A stretch of DNA of 6,127 nt from an uncultured Lachnospiraceae bacterium (lineage in GTDB: Bacteria; Bacillota_A; Clostridia; Lachnospirales; Lachnospiraceae), in assembly GCA_902796775.1 (NCBI GenBank), contig CADBQK010000177.1, positions 1 through 6,127 of the forward strand, in the 5' to 3' direction. The notes under the pieces were generated by a model. The model ran no database searches and was not told the origin of the DNA. It worked only from the letters and a program-made list of their open reading frames with translations. Positions 1 to 6,054 of this stretch are shown one piece after another. The translations under genes and the position numbers were made by a program. Each line of letters begins with the position of its first letter. The stretch's first letter is position 1.

Positions 1-1416
1 ACCTTGAGCAGGGGCGAGGAAATCATAAACCTGATGAATGCCTTAAAGTATGATGTGGCGATTCCGGGCAACCATGAGTTTGACTATGGGATGGACCGCT
101 TCCTTGAGTTGACAAAAATGGCAGAGTTTCCGTATATCAGCTGCAATTTCAATAAAGAAGGCGAGCTGGTCTTTGAACCCTATGTGATTAAGGAAGCAGC
201 AGGGATGAAGATTGCTTTTGTCGGAGTAACAACACCTCTGACATTAGTGAGTTCTACACCTAAGTATTTTAGAAATGAAAAGGGAGAGCTTATTTACGGA
301 TTCATGCAGGATGAGACCGGTGAGGCTCTGTACGAGGCAGTCCAGAAAGCAGTAGATGCGGCCAGAGCGGATGGTGCGGATTATGTTTATATCATGGGCC
401 ATATGGGTCTGGAGGCGGAATTCGCGCCCTGGACTTACGCAGATGTGATCGCCCATACTAACGGCATTGATGTATTCCTGGACGGGCACAGCCATGACTC
501 CGAGCAGGTAGTAATGAAGAATAAAGACGGTGAGGATGTGGTACGGACAGCCTGCGGGACAAAGCTTGCCTCTATTGGCTATAGTCATATTTCTGCAGAG
601 GAGGGGATTGTAGATACCAATATCTGGAGCTGGCCGAATGGGGAGAGTGTACCTTCTCTTTTATCTATCCAAAACCCGGTGGGCGAAGTGGTTAATGATG
701 CTTTGGTCAAACTCGACGATGAGATGGGACGGATTGTTGCCAAATCCTCTGTAGATCTGCTCGTTACGGATCCTGTACAAAAGGATGCAAGCGGCAGTCC
801 CATCCGTATGATCCGCAGAGCTGAGACGAATCTGGGCGATCTGGTTGCGGATGCTGTCCGGACCCAAACAGGTGCAGATGTGGCCGTGATGAACGGCGGC
901 GGCGTTCGTGATGAAATCAGGAAAGGGGATGTGACATACGGCGATATCATCAAAGTACATCCATTCGGGAATGAGATCTGTATGATCAAGGTGACCGGAC
1001 AGCAGATCCTGGATGCCCTGGAATGGGGTGCCAGAGCTGTGCCTGGTGAGAGTGGTGCATTTCTGCATGTCTCCGGTATGAAATATGAAATCGATGTATC
1101 TGTAGACAGTGGCTGCAAGGAAGACGAAAACGGGATGCTCAGCAGGATTGAAGGAGAGCGCCGTGTGAAGAACGTATATGTTGGCGAGGAAGCGCTGGAT
1201 CCGGAAAAGACCTATACAGTTGGAGGCACTGATTATACGCTTTTGAAAAACGGAGATGGAACGACTGCATTTGACGGCAGCGAAGTTCTGCTGCAGAGTT
1301 TCAAGCTGGACAACCAGATGCTGATCGACTACATTACGGAAACACTTGGCGGTGAGGTCGGAGAAGAATATGCCGATCCGTATGGCCAGGGAAGGATCAC
1401 GATCACAGGCGAATAA
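1..1416 (+). CDS. 5'-nucleotidase / 2',3'-cyclic phosphodiesterase family metallophosphoesterase (5'-truncated)
   Basis: This is the C-terminal 472 residues of a UshA/5'-nucleotidase-type enzyme. The family hydrolyses phosphate from extracellular nucleotides and usually sits outside the cytoplasmic membrane. The frame is open from base 1 (first residues T-L-S-R-G-E), so the real start, any signal peptide and the first metal-binding motifs (DxH, GD) lie left of the window. Counting from the Leu at base 4, visible metallophosphatase motifs are GNHEFDYG (22-29), MGHMG (131-135) and DGHSH (160-164), which supply the remaining metal ligands. The 5'-nucleotidase C-terminal, substrate-binding domain follows from about residue 240, with NLGDL (276-280), MNGGGVRDEI (296-305) and HPFGN (319-323). 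Near the end, NGDG stands where many relatives have GGDG. The protein stops with a short GRITITGE tail; there is no LPxTG sorting signal or C-terminal membrane segment, so it is probably secreted or anchored at the missing N-terminus. The family call is firm; the exact substrate is not decidable. Confidence 0.93.
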   Translation, partial: TLSRGEEIINLMNALKYDVAIPGNHEFDYGMDRFLELTKMAEFPYISCNFNKEGELVFEPYVIKEAAGMKIAFVGVTTPLTLVSSTPKYFRNEKGELIYGFMQDETGEALYEAVQKAVDAARADGADYVYIMGHMGLEAEFAPWTYADVIAHTNGIDVFLDGHSHDSEQVVMKNKDGEDVVRTACGTKLASIGYSHISAEEGIVDTNIWSWPNGESVPSLLSIQNPVGEVVNDALVKLDDEMGRIVAKSSVDLLVTDPVQKDASGSPIRMIRRAETNLGDLVADAVRTQTGADVAVMNGGGVRDEIRKGDVTYGDIIKVHPFGNEICMIKVTGQQILDALEWGARAVPGESGAFLHVSGMKYEIDVSVDSGCKEDENGMLSRIEGERRVKNVYVGEEALDPEKTYTVGGTDYTLLKNGDGTTAFDGSEVLLQSFKLDNQMLIDYITETLGGEVGEEYADPYGQGRITITGE

Positions 1417-1482
1417 GGATCATACAAACTGCTGGGGGATATGATGCAGCAGGGGCTGTATTAGAACTGTGGAAATCAATCA

Positions 1483-1534
1483 GCTCCCCCTGCAGGAGAA
1501 GGCAGAAAGATCTGCCGGCTCCTGCAGGGGGAGC
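1483..1534. terminator. Large hairpin terminator between convergent genes
   Basis: A perfect 16-bp inverted repeat (GCTCCCCCTGCAGGAG at 1483-1498 and its complement at 1519-1534) encloses a second 6-bp stem, GGCAGA/TCTGCC (1501-1506 and 1511-1516), with loop AAGA. On the + strand it is followed by ATTGTTTT, a modest U-tract, so it fits termination of the nucleotidase gene ending 67 bases upstream. On the - strand the following tract is TGATTGATTT, which is weaker, but the hairpin also sits 40 bases past the stop of the convergent EFR1 gene. A bidirectional role is inferred. Confidence 0.8.
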
Positions 1535-1573
1535 ATTGTTTTGCTGAAAAGGGAGAAACAGACAATTACCTGT

Positions 1574-2407
1574 TTAGATGAAGACTGCCGATTCTTTCCT
1601 TTCGGCATAATGGGTTACGATCATTTCCCTGTGCGAGATCAGAGACGGATCATCAAAGTAGCGGGCATTTTCCGGACATTTGCGGATACAGGCATGGCAT
1701 TTGATACAGATGCCGGGAGTTTTGCTGAAATCGTCCGGATCGACGGATCCAAGCGGACATACGGCTGCGCAGATTCCGCATTTTGTGCATTTTTCCATAT
1801 CGGTAACCGGCTTTGCTTTGAGGAAATTTGCTGGGCTTCCGTCTGCTTCCAGAGGCCTGTAATAGGGTAATACTTCGGGCCTTCCGGTAATCTGTACCGG
1901 AGCGGACAAATCTGCGGCTTCAGAAGCGGACAGCACTTTCTCTGCAGCTTTTCCTGCAAAATCGGCGATAAAAGCCAAATCTTCTTCGTTAGGCCTGCCG
2001 CCTGCCAGAGCGTCTGAGAAAACATGGCGGCAGACAAATGCTCCTGCAGCAAAAGGCAGGAATCCATGTCCGTCCAGTTCCTGTACCAGCTCCGTCAGAG
2101 AGCTGTCAAAACTGCGGTTTCCCCAGGTGACAGCGGCGATAGCCGGAGTTCCCTCTGCAGAGAACAGATTTTGTACAAAGGGCAAAGCCTTGTTCGGGAT
2201 CCTGCCTGCATAGGTAGGTGTTCCGAAAACGACCAGATCGTCCGGGCCGAAATGCCGGGACTGCTGTCTGCCGGCAGGCAATGTGAAATCTACATCCTCT
2301 ACAGGGACATCCAAAGCATTTGCAATCGTGGATGCAATATGACAGACAACCTTTTGTGTGCTGCCTGCAGGACTGAAGTAAACAGCTGTGACTTTTGTAA
2401 TTTTCAT
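1574..2407 (-). CDS. EFR1 family flavodoxin-ferredoxin fusion protein
   Basis: This is a 277-residue soluble redox protein joining a flavodoxin-like N-terminal half to a bacterial-type diferredoxin. Residues 1-155 look like an FMN-binding flavodoxin fold: a phosphate-loop-like SPAGST at 12-17 after the first beta strand (TAVYF), GTPTYAGR at 62-69, and WGNRSFD at 95-101. The C-terminal half carries two 4Fe-4S motifs, C207-x2-C210-x2-C213-x3-C217-P and C234-x2-C237-x2-C240-x3-C244-P. All eight cysteines are present, so two clusters are expected. Such proteins occur in anaerobes and are thought to shuttle electrons between flavin and ferredoxin partners; the physiological partner is unknown, and no dehydrogenase or hydrogenase gene lies beside it here. 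The ATG start is set by AAAAAGGAGG five to six bases upstream. A strong hairpin separates it from the upstream L,D-transpeptidase gene, so it probably has its own promoter. It converges on the nucleotidase gene. Confidence 0.93.
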   Translation of the reverse strand: MKITKVTAVYFSPAGSTQKVVCHIASTIANALDVPVEDVDFTLPAGRQQSRHFGPDDLVVFGTPTYAGRIPNKALPFVQNLFSAEGTPAIAAVTWGNRSFDSSLTELVQELDGHGFLPFAAGAFVCRHVFSDALAGGRPNEEDLAFIADFAGKAAEKVLSASEAADLSAPVQITGRPEVLPYYRPLEADGSPANFLKAKPVTDMEKCTKCGICAAVCPLGSVDPDDFSKTPGICIKCHACIRKCPENARYFDDPSLISHREMIVTHYAERKESAVFI

Positions 2408-2412
2408 TGGGG

Positions 2413-2422
2413 CCTCCTTTTT
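2413..2422 (-). promoter_or_regulatory. Ribosome binding site of the EFR1 gene
   Basis: On the - strand AAAAAGGAGG precedes the ATG at 2407-2405 with a 5-base gap (CCCCA). It is close to the full anti-Shine-Dalgarno complement and fixes the start codon. Confidence 0.85.
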
Positions 2423-2424
2423 GG

Positions 2425-2448
2425 CAAATACCTAATCTGCCGTATTTG
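2425..2448. repeat. Inverted repeat in the EFR1 leader, operator candidate
   Basis: A perfect 7-bp inverted repeat, CAAATAC (2425-2431) and GTATTTG (2442-2448), has a 10-base spacer and 17-bp centre-to-centre spacing. It lies directly upstream of the EFR1 ribosome binding site and just downstream of, or across, the likely transcription start. Its placement fits a repressor site for a dimeric regulator, but 7-bp repeats also arise by chance. No T-tract follows, so it is not a terminator. Confidence 0.35.
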
Positions 2449-2465
2449 ATCTATAGCAATGATAG

Positions 2466-2494
2466 TTTATACATAAAAAACCAGAGGATGTACA
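2466..2494 (-). promoter_or_regulatory. Candidate EFR1 promoter overlapping the upstream terminator
   Basis: On the - strand TGTACA (2494-2489), a 17-base gap and TATAAA (2471-2466) give a plausible sigma-A promoter, matching four of six and five of six consensus bases. The -35 box lies in the 3' arm of the preceding terminator hairpin and the U-tract forms part of the spacer. A weaker alternative is TTTATG-16-TATAGA, with the -10 at 2455-2450. Some promoter is needed here because the hairpin should stop transcription from the upstream gene. Confidence 0.4.
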
Positions 2495-2530
2495 TGTACT
2501 GTACGGAGACAGACACACATACACCCTCTG
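2475..2530 (-). terminator. Rho-independent terminator of the L,D-transpeptidase gene
   Basis: On the - strand, starting a few bases after the stop codon, a 16-bp stem pairs 2530-2515 with 2497-2482. It begins CAGAGG and ends CCTCTG; its non-Watson-Crick positions are G-U wobbles on this strand but A-C mismatches on the other. The inner CTGT/ACAG pairs extend the stem. It is followed by GTTTTTTATG (T run 2480-2475). The wobble pattern indicates it evolved as a - strand terminator, although TTTTTT at 2531-2536 could also serve + strand transcripts. Confidence 0.88.
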
Positions 2531-2534
2531 TTTT

Positions 2535-3974
2535 TTAATCGTAATAAACCATAACGGGTGTTCCCTCTTCCACTGTGCCGAAGATATCGGGAGTGATATA
2601 GGGGGGGAGATTGATACAGCCATGAGATCCGTACCACTGCCAGATATCTCCGCCAAAGGAACCTCGCCAGTCGGCATCATGCATTCCGACACCTGTGTCC
2701 GTGATAGGCATCCAGTAGCTGACAGGAGACTCCCACTCATAGACTCCGTCTCCAATCGGCGGACCGGTCAGGACTGTATTGCGGACCTTGGCTCTGACAT
2801 AGAATGCCCCGGATGGCGTATTGTGACGGCCGTCGTTTTCGCCTGTGACTACATCGGTTTCCACTGCGACTTTACCGTCGACATATAGCCAGAGATGCTG
2901 ATCAAGAATGTCCACTTCGACATACATATTTCCCAGACCGTAATTATCATCCATCGAGGAAGCTTCCCGCTGGGAGTATATGGGCTCGCGTGTGACAGCT
3001 TTGCCCGCTTTGATATCCTCATCCAGCTGGGCAATTTCCCCTTCTTCATCGATCTTCCATCCATAGTAGCCTCGTCCCGGGATGGTGATTTTTCTTCCAT
3101 TGTGGGTCATGAACTCACGGTCTTTATTTACAGTGTCATAATCTTCACAGAGCTTGGCGACATACTCTTGAAGCTTCTGATTCCAGGTCTCCTGATCTTT
3201 CTGGTAATTCCCCTTTTTGTCCTTTTTCAGCCAGTCCTTCATGACAACACCGTCCAGGACCTGGGTCTGTCCGTTAGGGAGTTCATAAGTAACCGTACCG
3301 ACTCCCTTGAGGACTTTGTTGAGAGCTTCGCTTTCTTTTGCCAGGTTTTTATCATCTGAGAAAACGGTAGGCTCTTCGTAGATACCCTCCATTTTGGTAA
3401 AATCCAGCTCAATCTGATCTGTATCCAGTGCCTCCCGGATTTTTTCCATGGCCTTTTTCTTATCTAAAAATGTACCCGCTTCTTCCGGAGCAACTTTAAA
3501 CTCTGCATCTTCATAGGAAAGATGGGCATTGACCGGTTTTTTCATCTTTTTCTTTTTCAGCTCGGTCCACTTACTTGTGACAGCATTCAGCAGCTCTTCA
3601 TCATACGAAGAGTCCAGATCTGCTGTATAGTCTGACATATGGATATCGCTGATGATCAGTGCCAGGGGACTTTGCTTTTCCAGAAGAGTTTCGATCTCGC
3701 CAGCCGGAGCATAGTGGTAGTCGATTGCTTCACGAGTCAATTCTTCGGTCTTATCTTCGCGGAATTTTACTACCAGCTTATAATCTTCATATGTTTTTGC
3801 GATTTTTTCTTTTGCCTGGTCGATAGACAGATCACTTACATCGATCCCATTGATATAGGTATTGGGAAGGAATTGATCCTTATACTTTATTGAGATAAAG
3901 AAGTACAGAGCGCAAAGTGCAAGCACAACATCGATGGCGAGGAAGATTCCTGCCACTTTCCGGAAATTTTTCAT
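2535..3974 (-). CDS. Membrane-anchored L,D-transpeptidase with peptidoglycan-binding domains (YkuD family)
   Basis: This is a 479-residue cell-wall enzyme expected to make 3-3 (L,D) cross-links in peptidoglycan outside the membrane. A short basic N-terminus (MKNFRK) leads into one hydrophobic segment at about 6-29 that acts as an uncleaved anchor or signal. Residues about 60-330 resemble the VanW-associated PG_binding_4 repeats found in clostridial and enterococcal L,D-transpeptidases, apparently two copies, with the usual GYYGWKID element near 302-309. The catalytic YkuD domain spans about 349-477: a VEVDILDQHLWLYVDG opening, TPSGAF at 386-391, His432 in GMHDADWRG, and the signature GSHGCINLP at 449-457 with nucleophile Cys453 and His451. 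The 21-residue gap from His432 to the Cys matches, as I recall, Ldtfm of Enterococcus faecium. I chose ATG at 3974-3972 because AGGTG lies six bases upstream; the GTG three codons earlier overlaps that site and has none of its own. It has its own promoter and terminator and is divergent from the patatin gene. Confidence 0.94.
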   Translation of the reverse strand: MKNFRKVAGIFLAIDVVLALCALYFFISIKYKDQFLPNTYINGIDVSDLSIDQAKEKIAKTYEDYKLVVKFREDKTEELTREAIDYHYAPAGEIETLLEKQSPLALIISDIHMSDYTADLDSSYDEELLNAVTSKWTELKKKKMKKPVNAHLSYEDAEFKVAPEEAGTFLDKKKAMEKIREALDTDQIELDFTKMEGIYEEPTVFSDDKNLAKESEALNKVLKGVGTVTYELPNGQTQVLDGVVMKDWLKKDKKGNYQKDQETWNQKLQEYVAKLCEDYDTVNKDREFMTHNGRKITIPGRGYYGWKIDEEGEIAQLDEDIKAGKAVTREPIYSQREASSMDDNYGLGNMYVEVDILDQHLWLYVDGKVAVETDVVTGENDGRHNTPSGAFYVRAKVRNTVLTGPPIGDGVYEWESPVSYWMPITDTGVGMHDADWRGSFGGDIWQWYGSHGCINLPPYITPDIFGTVEEGTPVMVYYD

Positions 3975-3980
3975 GAGGAA

Positions 3981-3986
3981 CACCTG
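3981..3986 (-). promoter_or_regulatory. Ribosome binding site deciding the L,D-transpeptidase start
   Basis: On the - strand CAGGTG lies six bases before ATG (3974-3972). The in-frame GTG at 3983-3981 is part of this site and is preceded by an A/T-rich stretch with no purine-rich match. That argues for the ATG over the longer GTG reading. Confidence 0.55.
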
Positions 3987-4065
3987 AATATATCTAAAAT
4001 CAATCTATCAATATAAATAATAAATGCGAAAAATTATCTTCTCCGCAAAATGCGCATCATTCGTA

Positions 4066-4094
4066 ATTATAAGACGTTTTCAGAAAAAGAGCAA
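4066..4094 (-). promoter_or_regulatory. Sigma-A-type promoter of the L,D-transpeptidase gene
   Basis: On the - strand TTGCTC (4094-4089), a 17-base spacer and a perfect TATAAT (4071-4066) form a strong vegetative promoter. Transcription should start near 4059, giving an untranslated leader of about 85 bases. The leader is A/T-rich and contains two AAATGCG copies (on the + strand at 4022-4028 and 4048-4054), which I cannot interpret. Confidence 0.75.
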
Positions 4095-4218
4095 GGTAAT
4101 AATACGGAAAATAGAGCAGATTATTTGCATTTTTTTGGATGCTATTCTGGCGATCATCAAAACTATAGAAAAATGGTATGAAAAACAGATGCCATGACAA
4201 AAAAAGAGAGGTATCCGC

Positions 4219-4356
4219 TTGTATCTTTTTATCATATCCTGTAGACTTATTAAAATAGCTGATGATGAAGCTTTGTCTGCCGGAGGGTATACAGAAACTG
4301 TTCAGTTGTTCATGCAGGATCGTGCAGTTTTGCTGACATATAAAAGACCGGATTGA
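4219..4356 (+). other. Possible small ORF or gene remnant before the patatin gene
   Basis: A reading frame open from 4198 to the TGA at 4354-4356 could start at TTG 4219, seven bases after GAGAGG, and would encode 45 residues. The first third is hydrophobic (LYLFIIS); the rest (from ADDEALSAGGY to LLTYKRPD) has the composition and codon choice of a real soluble protein. A second short frame in another phase, ATG 4194 to TAG 4244, encodes 16 residues (MTKKERYPLVSFYHIL) and overlaps it, so a frameshifted remnant of a longer gene is also possible. It ends 24 bases before the patatin start, as an operon partner would. I do not recognise it, and the non-ATG start and overlap with promoter-like sequence keep confidence low. 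Confidence 0.25.
4229..4256 (+). promoter_or_regulatory. Candidate promoter for the patatin-like gene
   Basis: TTATCA (4229-4234), a 16-base gap and TAAAAT (4251-4256) are the best + strand sigma-A-like pair I found in the divergent region. They match four and five of six consensus bases. The start site would be near 4263, about 118 bases before the ATG. An overlapping alternative is TTGTAT-17-TAGACT, beginning at 4219. Both lie inside the possible small ORF, so at most one interpretation is likely to hold. Confidence 0.35.
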
Positions 4357-4380
4357 TCGGGGAAGGGAGAGATACGCTTT

Positions 4381-5232
4381 ATGAAAAAAGGACTGGTGAT
4401 GGAAGGCGGATCCATGCGGGGAATGTTTACGGCGGGCGTGACAGATGTACTTATGGAAAATGGAGTTGTATTTGACGGTGCGATCGGTGTCTCGGCCGGA
4501 GCTACTTTCGGCTGTAATTATAAATCACATCAGATTGGGCGGACACTGCGTTACAACAAACGCTTTGCAAAAGATCCGCGCTTTTGCAGTTTCCGCAGCC
4601 TTATCAGGACAGGTGATATTTTCAATGCCGGGTTTGCCTATCATACACTGCCTTTTGAGCTGGATATTTTTGATGGGAAGACGTTTGAGGAAAACCCGAT
4701 GGCCTTTTACCTGGTATGTACGGATGTGAAAACCGGCAAGGCTGTAGTCCACCGGATGGATAAAGTGAATGATGAAGAACTGGAGTGGATGCGGGCTGGT
4801 GCATCTATGCCGCTGGTATCCCGGATCGTCCGGGTAGGAGGGTATGAACTGCTCGACGGCGGTGTAGCAGATTCTATTCCGCTGCGCCGGATGGAGGCGC
4901 TGGGGTATGAGCAGAATGTCGTAATCCTGACGCAGCCGCCGGATTTCGTCAAGAAAAAGAACAGTATGCTGCCGCTGATACGGGCTCGCTACCGCCATTA
5001 TCCGGAGTTTGTCCGGGCAGTGGCGACCAGGCATTTCCGTTATAATCGTGCTCTTAAATACGTTCACCGGCAGGCAAAGGAGGGAAAAGCTTTCATAATC
5101 CAGCCGGATGCTTCCCTATGTATTCCCAATATCGAGCATGATCCGGACGAGCTGCAGCGTGTCTATGACATTGGCAGGCGGATCGGAGAGGAAAAACTGG
5201 AAGAAGTGCAGGCATTTCTTGCAAAAAGCTGA
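4381..5232 (+). CDS. Patatin-like phospholipase family protein
   Basis: This is a 283-residue patatin-fold serine hydrolase, expected to release fatty acids from phospholipid or other acyl esters using a Ser-Asp dyad. All three family landmarks are in place: the glycine-rich oxyanion-hole loop EGGSMRGMF at 8-16, the nucleophile elbow GVSAG at 36-40 (Ser38), and LLDGG at 157-161 supplying catalytic Asp159. The length fits the short bacterial RssA/YjjU-like branch. There is no signal peptide or transmembrane segment, so it is predicted to be cytoplasmic or peripheral. Residues 191-236 are unusually rich in Arg, Lys and His (KKK, RARYRHY, RHFRYNR), which could favour contact with anionic membranes; that is inference. 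The ATG follows AAGGGAG at 4363-4369 with a rather long 11-base gap. It is divergent from the L,D-transpeptidase gene and converges on hsp20. The true substrate is unknown, as for most of this branch. Confidence 0.95.
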   Translation: MKKGLVMEGGSMRGMFTAGVTDVLMENGVVFDGAIGVSAGATFGCNYKSHQIGRTLRYNKRFAKDPRFCSFRSLIRTGDIFNAGFAYHTLPFELDIFDGKTFEENPMAFYLVCTDVKTGKAVVHRMDKVNDEELEWMRAGASMPLVSRIVRVGGYELLDGGVADSIPLRRMEALGYEQNVVILTQPPDFVKKKNSMLPLIRARYRHYPEFVRAVATRHFRYNRALKYVHRQAKEGKAFIIQPDASLCIPNIEHDPDELQRVYDIGRRIGEEKLEEVQAFLAKS

Positions 5233-5270
5233 GCAGATATTTGCCGGAGACAGAAAATATGCAGTAAAAC

Positions 5271-5318
5271 GGGGCTGTGAAGAATGGGGTTCATTTATAC
5301 CTCACTCTTCACAGCCCC
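5271..5318. terminator. Hairpin terminator between patatin-like gene and hsp20
   Basis: A perfect 13-bp inverted repeat, GGGGCTGTGAAGA (5271-5283) with its complement at 5306-5318, continues after one mismatch into further pairing (5285-5290 with 5299-5304). This gives about 19 bp around an eight-base loop. On the - strand it is followed by GTTTTACTGC, so the better tail serves hsp20, whose stop lies 67 bases before the stem. On the + strand the downstream sequence (TGAATCATG) is not T-rich, so termination of the patatin gene would depend mainly on the stem. Confidence 0.72.
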
Positions 5319-5384
5319 TGAATCATGTACTGGTATCTATATATGCCGTACCATTATAAGGCAGGGCATCCGGATATCTAAGGA

Positions 5385-5825
5385 TTATCCTTCGATGCTG
5401 ATATATTTCTCTTCTTCAATCTTTTTAGGTGCTTCCTTCGGGAAGGTGAGAGTCAGGATGCCGTTATCGAAGCGGGCGTGGATGTCTTCTTCCTGAAGGT
5501 TCTCTCCTACATAATAACTCCTGCTGACTGAACCAGTGTAGCGCTCTTTGCGGAGGTACTTACCGTTCTCATCTTTCTCGTCATTACTCGTTTCCGTTGC
5601 GGCGCTGATGGTCAGATAACCATCTTTGAGCTGTGCTTTGACATCTTCCTTCTTGTAGCCCGGCAGGTCGATCAGAAGCTCATAATTGCTGCCGGTATCT
5701 TTCACATCTGTCCTCATGACACTCTGTGTCGGCATATCCAGTACTTTTCTGGAAGAAAGATACGGGAAACCACCCATAAAATCATCAAATAAACGCTCTC
5801 CAAAAATACTAGGCATTAACATCAT
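5385..5825 (-). CDS. hsp20: Hsp20/alpha-crystallin family small heat-shock protein
   Basis: This is a 146-residue ATP-independent chaperone expected to form oligomers that hold unfolding cytoplasmic proteins for refolding by DnaK and GroEL. The short N-terminal arm (MPSIFGERLFDDFMGGF) is typical of bacterial class A members. The alpha-crystallin domain covers about 36-132, opening with MRTDVKDTGSNYELLIDLPG, containing the RKERYTGSVSRSYYV strand region (92-106), and closing with the family signature A-x-x-x-N-G-I-L at 117-124. The C-terminal tail carries the I-x-I motif (I142-S-I144) that docks on neighbouring dimers. Three in-frame ATGs lie at the start (codons 1, 2 and 4); AAAGGAGG ends five bases before the first, which I chose, and the second is nearly as good. 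The promoter is overlapped by a CIRCE operator, so HrcA repression and heat induction are expected. It is transcribed alone and converges on the patatin-like gene. Confidence 0.97.
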   Translation of the reverse strand: MMLMPSIFGERLFDDFMGGFPYLSSRKVLDMPTQSVMRTDVKDTGSNYELLIDLPGYKKEDVKAQLKDGYLTISAATETSNDEKDENGKYLRKERYTGSVSRSYYVGENLQEEDIHARFDNGILTLTFPKEAPKKIEEEKYISIEG

Positions 5826-5830
5826 CTATT

Positions 5831-5838
5831 CCTCCTTT
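5831..5838 (-). promoter_or_regulatory. Ribosome binding site of hsp20
   Basis: On the - strand AAAGGAGG is followed by AATAG and then ATG-ATG. Spacing is five bases to the first ATG and eight to the second, so either could be used and they differ by one Met. Confidence 0.85.
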
Positions 5839-5913
5839 GAAATCATATACATATGTTAGATAAAAGCCCCGGTTTATGATCGGTGTGCTTCTTGTTATCT
5901 TTGTTCTATGCGT

Positions 5914-5942
5914 ACTATAACACCTTTTGTTAGCACTGTCAA
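5914..5942 (-). promoter_or_regulatory. hsp20 promoter, near-consensus sigma-A
   Basis: On the - strand a perfect TTGACA (5942-5937) is separated by 17 bases from TATAGT (5919-5914). The start should lie near 5907, leaving a leader of about 80 bases. Upstream of the -35 is an A/T tract (5955-5971, containing TTTTTTAAAAAAA) that could act as an UP element. This strength fits a gene held down by a repressor rather than one needing an alternative sigma factor. Confidence 0.87.
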
Positions 5943-5956
5943 TAGGTGAGTGCTAA
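5930..5956. promoter_or_regulatory. CIRCE element (HrcA operator)
   Basis: TTAGCACTG-N9-GAGTGCTAA matches the CIRCE consensus TTAGCACTC-N9-GAGTGCTAA with one mismatch, the innermost base of the left arm as read on +. CIRCE is the binding site of the heat-sensitive repressor HrcA, usually found before groESL and the hrcA-grpE-dnaK operon. Here it overlaps the -35 box of the hsp20 promoter, so bound HrcA should block RNA polymerase. Confidence 0.94.
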
Positions 5957-6002
5957 TTTTTTAAAAAAACTTCTTACTTTCCTCCATTCGGTTTTTTACT
6001 GT

Positions 6003-6015
6003 GGTCAAGATGACC
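6003..6015. repeat. Short dyad upstream of the right-edge promoter
   Basis: GGTCA-AGA-TGACC is a perfect 5-bp inverted repeat ten bases before the -35 of the rightward promoter. It could be a small operator or activator site, but a dyad this short may be chance. Confidence 0.25.
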
Positions 6016-6025
6016 TGCTTTTACT

Positions 6026-6054
6026 TTGACATCAGGGCGAAATCATACTATACT
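6026..6054 (+). promoter_or_regulatory. Strong rightward promoter for a gene beyond the window
   Basis: A perfect TTGACA (6026-6031), a 17-base spacer and TATACT (6049-6054) form a near-consensus sigma-A promoter with a predicted start near 6061. Purine-rich GGGGGAG at 6109-6115 may be a ribosome binding site, with GTG at 6120-6122 as a possible start, or the true start may lie past the right edge. An ATG at 6093 opens a frame that stays open to the edge but lacks a good ribosome binding site. No protein can be identified. It is divergent from hsp20. Confidence 0.72.

Noticed and set aside
1469..1870. A + strand open frame of 133 codons beginning inside the hairpin.
   Set aside because: It starts in the terminator stem and runs antisense to the cysteine-rich end of the EFR1 gene, with no ribosome binding site or recognisable protein features.
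2535..3983. Longer L,D-transpeptidase reading from GTG at 3983-3981.
   Set aside because: The GTG overlaps the only Shine-Dalgarno-like sequence (AGGTG), which is properly spaced for the ATG three codons downstream.
4525..5067. A - strand open frame of 180 codons opposite the patatin-like gene.
   Set aside because: It lies wholly antisense to a gene with all catalytic motifs intact and shows no motif or start signal of its own.
5826..5907. RNA thermometer in the hsp20 leader pairing CUUUU with the AAAGGAGG site.
   Set aside because: Only about four contiguous A-U/G-C pairs can form and no ROSE-type or FourU hairpin is evident; the CIRCE element already accounts for heat control.
6002..6016. 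Possible CtsR operator, because TGGTCAAG resembles a CtsR half-site next to a heat-shock gene.
   Set aside because: CtsR sites are direct heptamer repeats (GGTCAAA-N3-GGTCAAA). Here the second half is inverted (TGACC), and the site is nearer the unrelated rightward promoter than hsp20.
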